NCBI GenBank assembly: GCA_013339765.2
Contig: CM023450.1
Location: 187,010,688-187,074,687, forward strand
Reading direction: 5' to 3'
Length of the DNA: 64,000 nt
DNA from: Haemaphysalis longicornis
Taxonomy: Eukaryota > Arthropoda > Arachnida > Ixodida > Ixodidae
Under the pieces are notes generated by a model. It was not told where the DNA came from. It worked only from the letters and a program-made list of their open reading frames with translations, and made no database searches. Both the position numbers and the translations under genes were made by a program. Each line of letters starts with the position of its first letter. Positions within the stretch are counted from its first letter, which is position 1. Below, in pieces: positions 1-11,101 of this stretch.

Positions 1-2180
1 TATTTCTAGTTAATATTGTAGTGCAATCTTGGGTCTGGTTGTATCTGCAGAATTGCAGCTGGTGCAACATGCACATTTCGTTTCAGCCATAAAGAGCAGT
101 GTCTGGAAAGGTGTATATGGCCAGGACACGGAATAATATTTATTCACCTTTAGTTGCTAACCAGAGAATACAAATAACGATTGCTACGTGGAGTGGGGAA
201 GAATAAAGCCTTCCCTTTGCTGACCTTTTAATAGTCATCTTTTTTCTAATGTAGTAGTTGTGGTTAACATTTGTTTATAATGGCCGCAGAAATTTTTCTT
301 CTGGTGAATGAATATAATAGTAATTTTTATTTTATTGAAGTTGTTAAAGTTGAAGTGTATTTTTTCGTTTCTGCATACACGGCGAAATGATGGAAATAAA
401 TAGGGCAAAGCTAAAGGCTAGAAGCCTGACAGAGGCTGTTCCCCGGGAAGCTGTCTTGCATGACAATGCATTTACATGATGAACATGATACGAAAAGTTA
501 CATAGCACACATCTTTGATGTACACCAAAATACAATTTCAGAATTGCACACACATGCACAAAACAAAGTCCCTGAAAAAGCATACATCCCGTAATAAATC
601 AAAACCTTCAATGTCAGCACGGTACAAGTAGGCAAACAAAAAATACAAATTTTGCCCAAAAGTGAATAATTGAAAAAAAAAACAAGTTTGAGCATGCTAT
701 TTACAAACACAATCTAAGACATTACGAGAAATATCTGCAATTTTTTATAAGCAGTGTTTTATATTTCTTCTTTTATCTTATATCACTAGGTCCATGAGGT
801 GGCCCACTTTAATAAGAAGGTTGGGAACTTGTTAGGTTACGTGTTGCTTGCAATAATTACTTTTAATAAGTGGTCTCTTGCGGTTTACAGAAAGTATAAT
901 GCGGACTTAAAGTAGAAGTGTCGCTAACGTACAATTTGTGGCTATTCATGTAATGTAATAATTTGAGGTATTAAATTTTGGTTGCTCGCAATTATATCAT
1001 GTTTTTTAAACAGTGGTCTTGTATGGGGAAGTCGACGTGGGCTTGTATATCCTTAGAGTAGTCGTAAAATCTTTTCGTGGACTGTAGTTATCTGTTGTAG
1101 TTTCTGCAGGTCGTGGTTCCCAATACTAGCGAGCAGTAACATAGAACAGAATAGCGTGTAATACACAACTATCTTTACCCATAAAGGAATAATTCACTAC
1201 AATTTGTATAAGCAACCAATCGATTTGCTAAGTTGTACAGTTAGTTTATCAACATGAGTGCTTCAACTCAAGTTGTCCTGAAAGCACACGCCTAGCAATT
1301 TTTCCGTTTTTACACGCTCAAGCTTAGCTCCAAGAAAAAGAATATCAATATTTTTATCGAGTGGTTTGTTAAAAGGAGCAAATATTATGTATTTTGTTAT
1401 TGCGCGTTCAGCTGTAACTGTAACTGTAACTTATATTTATTCACACCTGTTTTTTGGGACCGCACTTATATCCCAGGCCTCTTTCGTTCAAAAAAGCATA
1501 CTTCCTTAAAATCGCGTTGTTTCGTGCTCGACTAATTACGTTGCAGACATGAAATGTGGTAGGACACGACGAAGAACACGTAGAAAAAGTTGTCGCAGAG
1601 AAGTTAAACCAACAAAAAGATCGGGTTTTGACCCAAAAAGCAAAGGCATGGGACACAAATGTTTTCTGCAATGACTAAAACAGCTTCACGCAGACCTAGT
1701 ACTATCTTCATCCGCGATAGCCTGTTGCAAATACGCTCATTATGAAAGGCAAAGTCCATGCGGGAGGCGGCTACGAAAAGCATTCTGTGGAGTACATTCC
1801 GATGAGAGCTAGCGAGTTTGTTCCTGGCACTCAGCAAATCCTGCAAACCGCTAAAAGTACAGCAATGCTTCGTGTGGTGAAGTGACATACAAATGGTGAT
1901 TTTGTTTAGCTTGTTCGGCAAGGATCTGAGAGCGCCAGCCCGTACATCCTCTCTTTGTATACTTCTGGAAAAGTTCGTTTGCTCTTCTCAAGTAGCTTTT
2001 TTCACCGGAAAGAACAAAAAGAGAAAGAAATGAACAGAAATAACGATATAACGAAAAGCAATCATCAGCCTATCCACGCGATGTTTGGTGACCAGCGAAG
2101 CTGCATAAAATACGCATTGGGCAACTGGTTAGGAAATACCCACATACGTATTTTCCTTGTCATTTGGTAATGACATTTTT
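1..2180. other. No gene recognised
   Basis: AT-rich non-coding sequence. Short open frames on both strands (longest about 105 codons, - strand near 1,604-1,921) have no family motif and no convincing splice context. A TGTAAC unit is repeated three times at about 1,412-1,430. If the peptidase exons downstream belong to a gene that starts left of the window, this stretch is intron. Confidence 0.5.
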
Positions 2181-2900
2181 AATATTACTTTTATTTTTAT
2201 TTATTCTTTTTTTAATTTTTTTATTTAGTTATTTATAGTGTGAGCATTTATCAGGCTCATAGAGGAGTAGCCATCAAAAAGAAAATACAAGAGTGACCTT
2301 GAAAACTTTTCAGAGCTCATACCTAAAAAACATACACTGTTGTACAGCTGAATGCACAAATGAGTAAAGGTGCAACTAATGCAGAGTTTATACACAACTA
2401 ATACGAGGCCAACATATATTGAAAGAAACATGATGTATATTTATGTACCGGTGTGTCCCCACAGTATTTTGACTTCCTGAGCAAAAACCTCGCCACAAAC
2501 CACCTTTACTATCTCACGTGGTAACCAGTTCCACATTTTAATAAATGCCCACCAAGCTCCAATACGTGGTGTGCGAAAACGCATGCGATAGACGAAAAGC
2601 ATCCTTGTGTTCGAGCATTAGGCGCAAGGTAAGGAACATGGTAACTGAAATTACTCGATCCTCTCCTGTACGATACTGTGAGGAAATGTATTTTTGAATA
2701 CGTAAGTTAGAAATAAGGACTTCGGGAGAATGGGGGAACAGTAGCAACGCGTTTCCGTATTCGCCTTGCTTTTGATCGACATGAAGTTAACTTTGAAGTC
2801 GTGGACAGTCAAAACAAACAACATAATGTTGGGAAGCACCTATGAGAAGCTTTTTTTTTGGGGGGGGGATATACTGGATACTTTTAATTTAGGTGACAGC
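2181..2900 (-). repeat. Possible LINE 3' end with A-rich tail
   Basis: Read on the - strand, the block ends at about 2,181-2,230 in an A/T-rich stretch of AAATAAA-like units just after TGCTCACAC. This resembles the 3' end of the better preserved LINE at 24,838, which ends in GTGAGCATTT followed by AAAT repeats. Upstream - strand frames look like degenerate coding sequence, but no reverse transcriptase motif remains. A poly(T)/poly(G) run at about 2,852-2,867 marks another low-complexity spot. The assignment rests on tail similarity only. Confidence 0.3.
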
Positions 2901-3039
2901 ATCTGAGCGAGACTAGCGTGATAAATTTCCTTTGTACTCCTTTGCTACTTTCGTTGAGGCAAGCGAAAGTTGATATATCCTGGCACTTTCTAAAATTGTG
3001 GCATTTATGCTTTTAGCCACCCGTTTCAATATTTACAAG

Positions 3040-3076
3040 AATCGGAGACAACGGTGGACTTCGCGTAGCCTATGAG
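3040..3076 (+). CDS. M13 (neprilysin-like) metallopeptidase, exon with the zinc-ligand loop GDNGGLR
   Basis: Seen: this 37-nt exon reads IGDNGGLRVAYE and is followed by a consensus donor, GAG|gtaagc. In M13 peptidases the segment E-x-x-x-D-N-G-G-hydrophobic-R/K carries the third zinc ligand (Glu) and the Asp that positions catalytic histidines. Here the Asp and NGG are present; the Glu would be encoded at the end of the preceding, unidentified exon. The exon begins in codon phase 2 if the acceptor at 3,038-3,039 (acaag) is used. A longer version starting at 3,017 after ttttag is possible but adds residues that do not fit the family. It ends in phase 0, matching the start of the next exon. Family members are zinc ectopeptidases or secreted peptidases that cut small peptides. 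Confidence 0.72.
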
Positions 3077-3747
3077 GTAAGCACGCTGCCATATTTAGGA
3101 TTGGTGCAGTGCCAACCCATCTCACCAGTCAATGAAATATTACGCGCATCTCTGCCGTCTAGCAGAATTTACCTGCGAGGGTCGCACTCATATGAACTCG
3201 AAACAACTAAAAAGAAAAATACGAATGAATAACCCAGAAAAAGGCGAAATATTGTACCATGTTTGGCAATTACAGGTGGAGTTGCTTTGAAATATTTAGC
3301 CAGAGAAGCCTTAAGTACTAATGTAGTAATTCTAAAATGTATCCATCTTTTAAAATAAGATTAGAATTTTTACGGAAGCTTGCAAGCAAACGTTTTTGCA
3401 GTACTTGCTTTTTACCATCTCAGCTGAAGGATCAGGTAGAAAGATCTGGGTGATTTTTTTTTCTCTTGAAAATATCACTCGCAGTTTGGTTATAGGAGCG
3501 CTCTCATAAGCCATCGTGAAGGGATGGGTATGAGGCAGACAACAAGTAAATTTCTACTTAGCCTGCTACAGCAACCTCCAAGCAGCATGCAATAAATAGG
3601 AACACATTTTGCAAATACTTATTGTTCGAGCAATTTCTGGCAATATGCGTGCTATTTCTCACAAGAAAATGAAATAACACGAGACCAACCTCAGCACATT
3701 TGGGGTTGTATGTCGGGTGCGTTTGCATCCTTATATCCTCATTTCAG

Positions 3748-3852
3748 GACTTTCAGCAACTACTTTTCGCAAAGAAGTACCTGGGGAAAAACTACCATAT
3801 TTCCGGAACAGATCTGTCAGAAGATCAGCTGTTCTTCACTTATTACGCTCTG
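3748..3852 (+). CDS. M13 (neprilysin-like) metallopeptidase, exon with the EDQLFFTYYAL segment
   Basis: This exon has 35 codons, phase 0 at both ends, with acceptor ttatatcctcatttcag and donor CTG|gtgagt. The translation begins DFQQLLFAKKY and ends SEDQLFFTYYAL. The conserved M13 pattern is 'eQLFFvsfA', in the C-terminal half after the ExxxD zinc ligand, so joining it to the preceding exon (…RVAYE|DFQQLL…) gives the expected order and spacing. The translation happens to stay open past the donor to 4,104, but that part has no family similarity and is intron. The following intron is about 11.2 kb and holds most of the repeats described below. Identification as M13 is from the motif; which paralogue cannot be told. 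Confidence 0.85.
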
Positions 3853-4149
3853 GTGAGTGAAATTGGCGTGTTCTTGCGTATGTCCAACACCAAGGTAAAT
3901 TTAGCCATTTCTACGCTCGCTATTTTTTGCACTAAAACTGAACCCTACAGCAGTGAGGAAGCACGAACGTTAGAACTATTTTGGGCCCTGGCTAACAATT
4001 CTCGGGATGAAGTACAAGCATACCATAGTTTACCACCTAGAGAACTAAAAGCATTGGAATACAGTCCTCCATTTTGTAGCAATCAAATCTGTACACACCA
4101 TTGAAGAGATTGCAACAGCTTACACCTACTACAGGAACGTGCCCGATAT

Positions 4150-5045
4150 CATGTGTCAAGGCCACCACCTGAGAGGGGATGCATCAAAACCCCCCGAAAA
4201 CAGAAAAAAAAACAGAAAGAACAAAGCAACGAAAATTTGAAGTGCGTGCCAGGAGCGCACCAGTGAACGAATGTGGCGCCGAAACCACGAGGCATCGTGG
4301 TCAAATATGGCAGCGCTCTGTTTAGTAGATCAGAGTACCTGGCGCAGGAGGCAAGTGGCGTTATGACCAAATATGGGCGCGAAAAGGCAAGGAGCCAATT
4401 AGAGAGAGCCGCGTTCAAGCCCAGAGTGGTTAAAAGCCAGGCGCACAAGGAGCAGGAGGAGGCAAATACGGCAAGGTGCACCAGTACAGCCGCCTCTTCG
4501 TCCCCTCCGTGGCCGTGATGTTGACGTTTCCCCCCCCCCCCATATTTCACGTGTCCTCTTCGCAAGCCGCGGTTGTATGTCTGTGTTCGCGCATCTCAGG
4601 CACGAAAAGTGACCGTAGTAGTCGTTGTCGGTTCCGGCGTAAGCGCGAATGATGCCAAAACAGCCGCCGCTGTCAGTTCGCTCCGGCGAGCGAGTACGGC
4701 GACTTCACGATGTCTGATACCGACCTTCGCGACTACGGCACGCCATTCACGACGCCCGTCTTCGGGCCGCGAGAAGAACGGTCGCGACGGCAAGCAAGTA
4801 TCACGAAGTCCGTCTTGGGTCTGTGAGACAGCAAAAGACTACGAGCGGCACGGAATTGTTTCCTTTGCAAGCCACTTCGCGAGAAAAAAAAATGAGAAGG
4901 TTGTAGTTGCTGGCAACAGTGAGCTCACTAATAAAATTAAAAAAAAGGCCGATGCTTTTGGAGGCATAAATATAAATCAATTTGACATCAATCCTGAAGT
5001 TGGCAACACTGGAGTTTTGGGTAGAGTGGTGTCTATGTCCGCCTG
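4150..5045. other. GC-rich, CpG-rich intronic block; promoter-like, no recognised product
   Basis: This block lies in the large peptidase intron but its composition differs sharply from its surroundings. It has a 13-base C run near 4,530, a CACGTG E-box at about 4,548-4,553, and many CpGs from 4,570 to 4,860. A + strand open frame runs 4,573-5,046 and shorter ones overlap. A 38-codon frame starts at ATG 4,710-4,712 (MSDTDLRDYG…) and stops at 4,824-4,826; it looks more protein-like than its neighbours but matches no family I recognise. The block could be a 5' exon and promoter of an unrelated gene, or part of the repeat that follows. Confidence 0.2.
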
Positions 5046-5187
5046 ACGACGGACGTAGCCCCTGCCAGGAGTGCTACTTGGTGGCAGGAGTCAAGGTGCG
5101 AAGACGGCAGAGACGACGGAGAAGAAGAGACTAAGAAGCGAGAAATTTCTCGAAGCTGGTAGAGAAAATGTATATGCGCAGGCGAGA

Positions 5188-5568
5188 GCTTGGAACATCC
5201 CCCTCGCGAGGGGCACGATCAAATTATAGAGCATTTCCGGGGGCGCACGACGTTAAGTAGTTTGCGTTACGTTAATGTTGTTGCACTTGTGGCAACTGCT
5301 GACGAGAGAGCGCTCGTCAGCAGTAATTTGAATGAGTCAAGGATATAAGGCGCGTTCGTAGTCTCCCATTCTGTGTCGGCTTTGTGGCGCAGTGGGTAGA
5401 GCACCATGTACATTGCGTTCCGCCCGCAGGGTCGAAGGATCGAAACCAGGCGCCGGATATTATTTTTTTTATACAGTGTAGGGGGAGGGGTGCGGACTAC
5501 GACTACGGACGCCTACAGACGTCAACGCGCGTGACATCGTGAGTTACTGAAATGCTCTGCATTTAAAA
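5188..5568 (+). repeat. Composite repeat, copy 1, with tRNA-like module and palindromic 3' end
   Basis: Modules in order: CCCCCTCGCGAGGGG with GCATTTCCGGGGGCGCACGA (5,198-5,250); a TTTGAATGAGTCAAGGATATAAGGC-type segment (5,327-5,350, described not quoted in full); a tRNA-like piece (5,379-5,457) with an A-box-like TGGCGCAGTGGGTAGAG and a B-box-like GATCGAAACC; a T-run; then GTGACATCGTGAG and the imperfect palindrome AAATGCTCTGCATTT followed by AAA. The same order recurs at 38,861-39,380, and the second half at 46,701-46,973. It looks like a SINE-type or non-autonomous unit; family unknown to me. Confidence 0.7.
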
Positions 5569-5650
5569 CAGCACGCGAGAGGCAGGAAGATGGTGAAACG
5601 TGCCGTAAACCCCCTGCCGCGGCTATGATGCAACGTGGCGCGGCTATGAC

Positions 5651-5766
5651 GCAACACAATCCAACACAATCCACTTTAATCCAATCCAATCCAAATCCAA
5701 ACCAATGTAATCCAAGCCAAGCCAAGCCAAGCCAATCCATGCCAATCCAATCGAATCCAATCCAAT
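5651..5766 (-). repeat. CCAAT/CCAAG minisatellite, inverted relative to a copy at 58.8 kb
   Basis: About 20 imperfect units of CCAAT or CCAAG with TCCAA spacing. On the - strand this reads TTGGA/TTGGC repeats. The left flank CGCGGCTATGACGCAACAC matches, as reverse complement, the right flank of the array at 58,832-58,940, so the two arrays are parts of one repeat family in opposite orientation. CCAAT motifs are classic NF-Y sites, so the array may once have been promoter sequence. Confidence 0.75.
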
Positions 5767-5789
5767 GACAGACGGACGGGGAGCGATGC

Positions 5790-5856
5790 AGACTACGACT
5801 ACGGACGTCAACGCGGTGACATCGTGAGTTACTGAAATGCTCTGCATTTAAAAACC
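5790..5856 (+). repeat. Duplicate of the composite repeat's 3' end
   Basis: The segment from ACTACGACTACGGACGTCA through GTGACATCGTGAG to AAATGCTCTGCATTT is a second copy of 5,500-5,568, lying just beyond the CCAAT array. The array is thus bracketed by two copies of the same terminus, suggesting tandem duplication or insertion of the array into the terminus. Confidence 0.75.
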
Positions 5857-5859
5857 AGG

Positions 5860-6680
5860 AGGCGGTAGGAGCACGTGTGCCTCAAGGAGCGAGCCAGGGG
5901 ACGTGCCCAGGCCAACGACTATGCCTACCAAGCCTGGGCAGGAGCGAGTGATTTTTGCATCAGCTGCGGCATCCTAGGTGCACCATAGACCGGTGTATTC
6001 GCGGCCCCAGCGGCGGTGGTAGGGCAGCTGCGGCCAACGTCCACGCTCCGTCGAACTTCATACGAAGGCCTCGAAGGGCTACGTTCGTGCCCAGACTACC
6101 TGGACCTCCAGAAGTAGCAGCTACCAGGGAGTAGCCACCGAGGAAACACGCCGTGAAAGGAACGACTGCACCCATAGAGCGCCGTCATAGAGGACCTGCA
6201 GCGGCAGCGGCTACCTGGGGGTATCCACAGAGGAAAAGTGAGGACGCGCAGAGCTCATGCCGTCCAAGGAACGACCGAGGACATCGAACGCGTGCATCGA
6301 AGCAAAACGAGAATGGCTACCATGGAGTGTGCGAAACGTCAGTGCCGACGACACCGGGGTAGGCCAGTCCGTTAAGGACACAGACGTAGGACAACTATGG
6401 CGTTGTGGTAGGCAAGTAATTTACTGGGAGTTGATTGAATGAATGGACTTCAACTGATTGAGTAGAAACTTTTTGTAGAGATTTTTGGGATTTGCTGTGA
6501 ATTGTACTTTTGTACACTTAGTTCGAGGTTGTATTGTGTATTGGTTGTGAGCAATTGACGTATTGAGGGCCTTGCGTTTGGGTTTTTCGAGCGTGTAATA
6601 AAGTGCGTTTTGTCAAACAGTTAAACAACATTTCTGTGTCCAGCTCTCTGAGCTGGTCAAGACAACCTCACCATCTGTTC
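5860..6680 (+). repeat. Possible LTR-retrotransposon 3' end (imperfect internal repeats, AATAAA, U5-like tail)
   Basis: The first half has imperfect direct repeats: ACCTCCAG…GCTACC and ACCTGCAG…GCTACC about 90 bases apart, and AAGGAACGAC at about 6,157 and 6,265. The second half is T-rich and ends with GTAATAAAGTGCG near 6,595 and ACCTCACC…GTGACA near 6,670-6,690. A poly(A) signal followed by about 80 bases ending in CA is what the R-U5 part of an LTR looks like. No second LTR or pol sequence is nearby, so this is tentative. Confidence 0.3.
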
Positions 6681-6995
6681 ATGTGACACCTCGGTATCCT
6701 AAAAACTGTAATTTGTTTTTATCCAATGGAGCATGATGTTATCTGAGTTCGCATGTACGGACGCAAAGAAAGCTCAGTCACAAACGTTTTCGTGTGGCTG
6801 CAAGAGCAGAAATATTGGTGCAATCATTTGTAACTTCGGACATTTCTTTTACAACTTTGAAAATTCAAACAGAAACTGTTGCGGCAGCGCCATGGGGGAA
6901 ACATATATTACGGACGTGGGCAATCGCTGTATCATCAAGAGTAATACATCGGTACAAAAGATAAAGTGAAAGTGGTAGTCAAAAGGTCGGCGCGC

Positions 6996-7075
6996 CCACT
7001 GTGGCTTAGTGCCTAAGGTGCTGCACTAACAAGATCAAAGACGTGGTTTTCGAAGAGGGTGCGGCGGCCATATGT
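6996..7075 (+). repeat. Partial tRNA-derived SINE
   Basis: An A-box-like region (TGTGGCTTAGTGCCTAAGG) and a decayed B-box-like region (GTGGTTTTCGA) are followed by GTGCGGCGGCC. This is the head of the SINE family better preserved at 15,588. It is cut off by the LINE tail starting at 7,088. Confidence 0.5.
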
Positions 7076-7087
7076 CTGCTGAATGCG

Positions 7088-7397
7088 ATGAGTGAATGAA
7101 TGAATGAATTTATTATAGAAAAGATCCCACTCTGGCCTGTTGGGGGAAATAGGGGAAAGGGTTCAGGGTCGATAAAGCTTAAGTTCTATTGACGAGGTAA
7201 GCCTTCTTCACGAAGGCCCGCAGTTCTAGTAGCACGTCGTTGGCGTTATTCCTTGGATGCAGCCAATCCTGCCAAGATGTGACCTCAGGGGGCTTAAACT
7301 TCTCGTGCCGTGCCAATATTTCGGCCAAGTTAAACTTCACGTTAAATCCCGAAAACATGCATCGTGAGACCTTCCAGAGAAACCATTTATATTCCAA
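7088..7397 (-). mobile_element. LINE 3' fragment with (ATTC)n tail
   Basis: On the - strand an open frame of 72 codons (7,397-7,179) ends in a C-terminus containing WQDWLHPR, a shape typical of the last residues of RNase-H-bearing tick LINEs. A 3' UTR follows, then TTCATTCATTCATTCA at 7,088-7,108. Such short tandem tails are left when a LINE 3' end is copied by target-primed reverse transcription. The coding part is truncated upstream and nothing functional is expected. Confidence 0.5.
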
Positions 7398-7399
7398 CA

Positions 7400-8240
7400 G
7401 CGCGTTCGCCCGTTGGGCGCTGTTGAAACAAATTTCTTATACAAACTTCCTATCATTTCTAAACTATTCGCTTACCCATAGCGTTAACACTAAAATAAAC
7501 TGAGTAACCGGCCCGTACAACGAACCGATAAATTCGGGTTACTCTGCAAACGTTTGAAATAGCTCCACTTATGAACACTGCTGTTACGGCCTCCCCCATG
7601 CACACACACTTTATATATTTGTTTTGAGGAATTTATTTTGGGATACGAGGATAGGCGCACTCAGTGTGAATGAGGGCGTTACATGGTCAATTATTCCACA
7701 GTATCTGCCATTGAACACAGTGCTTAAAATACGTAAAAGCTATGACAGATTTGTTATATTCATGAAAGCACTACAAATTGATTCTGTTAACAGTGATAAT
7801 AGCAGCAATAAAATATAAAACACGTTTGTTATTTGTAGTAACACGCGCTCCCTGTCTATTTACCGAGCAGGGAGCTTTAGCACCTCTCCTGCTGTCAGGG
7901 TAAGGGTGGAGAAGAAAGAACTACCCACCCTGGCTTTATTCTATGCCATCTCGTAAATCGAAAAGCCCCCTCCATGATAAAACCCTAACGAGGGTCCGCA
8001 CGGATGTATCCTTTCTAACACCTCCTACAATGACCTTCCCAAAACCTGTCAACTACCCTCACTTCTTAATACTACAGTTTTCTTGAACAAGAACAGCCTA
8101 TTTGCCTCGCAATTAGTTTTATAATCGCGAAGTTCCTAGGCAGCGTTACAGGTTAATCCTATAAATGCTGAGAAACAAACAAACCGCGAGCTCTTGGTCG
8201 TAGTAAACAGCAACACGCCACGAAGGTCCTTAACAGTCCG
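7400..8240. other. No gene recognised
   Basis: AT-rich spacer. The longest + frame (7,624-7,818) has no recognisable motif. At about 7,850-8,220 the sequence becomes more even in composition before the LINE ORF1 relic begins. Confidence 0.5.
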
Positions 8241-8242
8241 AA

Positions 8243-9080
8243 AGTCCTTGCTGTGTGAAGGTCAAGGTCACACACTACCGAAGCCTTAACAGCTCTCAGG
8301 ATGTGATCTCAGAGCCAGATCCAGCAGGCGAGACGGAGACCGATCTTGAAGGCCTTCTAAATCAGGGTGTGACGCCAGTCAGGTGCAATCCCATAAGAAA
8401 AGAGAATAGGGGAGTGCACACTAGAAACACCATCCTGATGTTTGTCCGTTGCGCTCTTGCGAACCACATCAATATCGGCCTCATTCGCTGCTCCTTCTGA
8501 CCCTCCATCCCGAATTCGCGGCGCTGTTTCAAGTGGAGACGGATTTGGCAATGTACTAAGCGTCATCCGTGCCAAGTAACGTGTGCGCAGTGCGGCCTAC
8601 ATGATCACTCGACAGATAACTGTAACACGCCACAATTCCTTTGCATAAACTGCCAGGGCTCACAGGCAGCCTACGCCAGTACCTGAGAAAAGTTGAAACT
8701 GGGAAGGGAAAGAATCAATTTGAAACTCTGAACATCCCGTTCTCTAAGCACGAATCAGGTTTGCCTCTTTCCTTCTGGAAACGTACGCTGACGCAGCTCG
8801 CCGGGGGGCGGAGCGGCATCTGGTATCGGCGGCTCAGCGAGACTGATCTCGTAACGCGCCCTCCCCCCACTGCGATGACTCCGGCGGTCCAGCCTGTCAC
8901 CACCCCCCTGGGGAAGTCCGTAGCGATTGCGGTGGAAAGAAGCACAGATGGGAGAGCCCTTGCCTACTTTGCAACCCCGGCGCACAGTATACCTCAGGCC
9001 GCTGAGGGGAGGACAGTGGAGGTAACCGCAGCGGCTCCCTTCCAAGCAACTAGGCAGGGAACGAACAATCAAAGATTATG
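8243..9080 (+). pseudogene. LINE ORF1 (gag-like, CCHC zinc knuckles), degenerate
   Basis: In the first frame, NTILMFVRCALANHINIGLI is the pre-knuckle region seen in ORF1 of R1/LOA/I-type LINEs. After a stop or frame change near 8,500 it continues as PSIPNSRRCFKW…, and then CAQCGLHDHSTDNC (C-x2-C-x4-H-x4-C, a perfect CCHC knuckle at about 8,598-8,640) and CINCQGSQAAYA, the start of the next knuckle. The first knuckle has lost a cysteine (CFKW where CFKC is expected). A proline-rich tail frame runs to 9,081. ORF1 proteins bind the element's RNA. The matching ORF2 is absent; the next block belongs to another LINE family. Confidence 0.75.
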
Positions 9081-9204
9081 AAAGATCTTTTTAAACTATT
9101 TACAAGCGGCCATGGCAGAGTCCGCTCAGTCTACAAGCCCGCCTTTTCCTTGTCGTCATAGACGCCAGGATAGGGCGCCATGGGGCATTCAGCAAGTGGC
9201 CCGT

Positions 9205-10012
9205 GACAATATGTGCCACCAATGCAACTTCAGCCTGTGTCATGGGATTTTTTTTTAAATAGATGAAACCAGGGTTCTGAGAACAGCGATTCTGCTGCAC
9301 TACTTGTCTGTACAGGATAAATACAAATTTGCTGAATTTTATACTAATGCCTCCACAACTTCAACGGTAGTGCCGTGCAGCGCTCATGGTCCTAACTTTA
9401 ATTCTTCAAGAACAATAAGCGTACACACCACTATCGTCTTTGCAGAAGTCTTTGAAATTTTACTGATCGTAGAGAGCATTGTTCAAAATGAAGTTTCGAA
9501 GTCCATCACCTTTACAGAGTCTTTCAGTGTTGTGTGTGTGTGTTGTAACCCAAAGACGCAGGGAAAACCCCATTGTCAATGTTATTTTAAATGCCAGTAC
9601 GTCTTTATATGCTGGATATTTCCAAATATTTCTGTGCTGGGTTCCAGGTCATGCTGGAATTGCTGGAAGCGAGACATCGGATGAAATTGCCGTCGCTGCT
9701 GCACTTACAAATGCAGTGGATATAACAGCAATACACTACACCGATTTCAAGCGCCACATCACACAACGGGAAATATTGCAAGCTGAATGGAGCACACAGA
9801 CAGACAACAAGTTCTGTAAATGAATAAAACCCCACTTAGGACTATACACTACTGACTCACACAACACATCAATAGAAGTTGCCATAGCTAGATTACAGAC
9901 AGCCCACAAACACGCGACACACTCCCACCTACTCACTGGATCTCCAAGACCCCTGTGCAGCAGGTGTGTGGAGGGCCTGTACATAGTTCACATTCTAATT
10001 ACAAGAAAAAAC
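9205..10012 (+). pseudogene. LINE ORF2 C-terminal fragment (RNase H and zinc finger)
   Basis: Closely parallels 29,245-30,040. FAEFYTNAS matches YAEFYSDAS there (the catalytic Asp position is mutated to Asn here), GPGHAGIAG-like VPGHAGIAGSE matches FPGHAGIAGNE, and CSRCVEGLYIVHIL matches CSRCGEALSVVHIL. The frame breaks twice. It stops abruptly at about 10,012, exactly where the large inverted repeat begins, so that repeat probably inserted into, or was joined to, this LINE. Confidence 0.75.
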
Positions 10013-10808
10013 TTCGCGACAATCCGCCATGTGAATGTGGTTAGAAAGCAAAGCTCTAAACGGCACCCATAACAATTACCCATTAGACGTCACATACATT
10101 CACTCACGTCGCTCTACAAAAAATGAAACGAGAGAGAAGTGAAATACACTTAACCACACCCTTTATTACTCCAAAGAGATATTCTTGGTCAGGATAAATC
10201 GATACATGATGCATGTATGATTGGGGTTGAGTTGTATTGGTGTAGCACATGAGTGCAAAATCTTTTTTTATATATAAAATTAAAGGAAGCTCAAATTTGG
10301 TGTTAGATTGTCTAACGTCTCCGTCTCTGCCGCTGAGGAGGGAGGCGACGGGGTCGGCGGCCGAGACGGTGGAGTAGGAGTAGGAGGCGGAGAAGGAGGA
10401 AGAGTAACGAAATGCTCATATTCAGATCTCTGAATGGCCCTTGGGCCATTTCAGATCTCTGAAATGGCCCAGGGGAGTGGTGCCTTCTTCACTGGAGCCC
10501 ATATGCTGTCCACGCCGCCTGTGCTCTGTACACCAGCTGAACCTGGGTAGGCAAAAGGGGCTGGACAGCAGCATGTTTCATTGCTCTTGTTGGCTAGTTG
10601 ATGGGAAGAGAGGAGGGTGCTGAGGGTTAAAGTCGCACACCCCGATTATGTGGCGGAGTGTTCCTACTTTTGAGCAAAATTTACATTCAGCATTGAGTGA
10701 TTCGGGTGCATTAAGAGAAGACGCGTCGGGTGTGGGAAGGAGCCGGATTGTATGAGCAGTAGGGTAGTTAGTTATTCTCTGGAAAGGTCAGGGCACGGAG
10801 GAAGAATA

Positions 10809-11101
10809 TATAGGAGGCGAAACGGCCCATCGCGATAAGCGCGGGCGAACTACCCGATAATGTCACATAGAAAATCAAGGCGGACAGAAAAGCTTCGTCA
10901 CTGCGACGATGAAGGAGAGGGTAGCGGCACCGCATGGACGAAATGATAGCGGCCGCACTTCTTTCCGTGGCTGTGCTTTGAAATGCCAAAAGTGGCAGCC
11001 TCGCAGTTTCTTCACCAGCGGCAGATGCCCCTAGCGGAACGTATGACGAGTGCTTGTGACATTGTCTGGCTGCGTTAGGGAGCCTCGTTTCCCCTCCTAT
11101 A
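10809..11101. mobile_element. MITE-like insertion in the left palindrome arm
   Basis: About 293 bp present in the left arm only. Its edges are inverted copies: TATAGGAGGCGAAACG at 10,809-10,824 and the complement CGTTTCCCCTCCTATA at 11,086-11,101 (15 of 16 positions match). There is no coding capacity. Short inverted ends plus absence from the sister arm suggest a non-autonomous DNA transposon that arrived after the arms formed. Confidence 0.6.

Noticed and set aside
790..834. HEVAH motif after a good acceptor (tttatatcactag), possibly the zinc-binding exon of the M13 gene
   Set aside because: The M13 signature needs G-H-E-x-x-H followed by x-F-D. Here the frame reads VHEVAHFNKKVG and continues without family residues, and no exon with the intervening 50 or so residues was found before 3,040. 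Kept only as a possibility.
3853..4104. Open frame continuing from the peptidase exon to 4,104
   Set aside because: The consensus donor at 3,853 and loss of family similarity beyond it show this is intron read-through.
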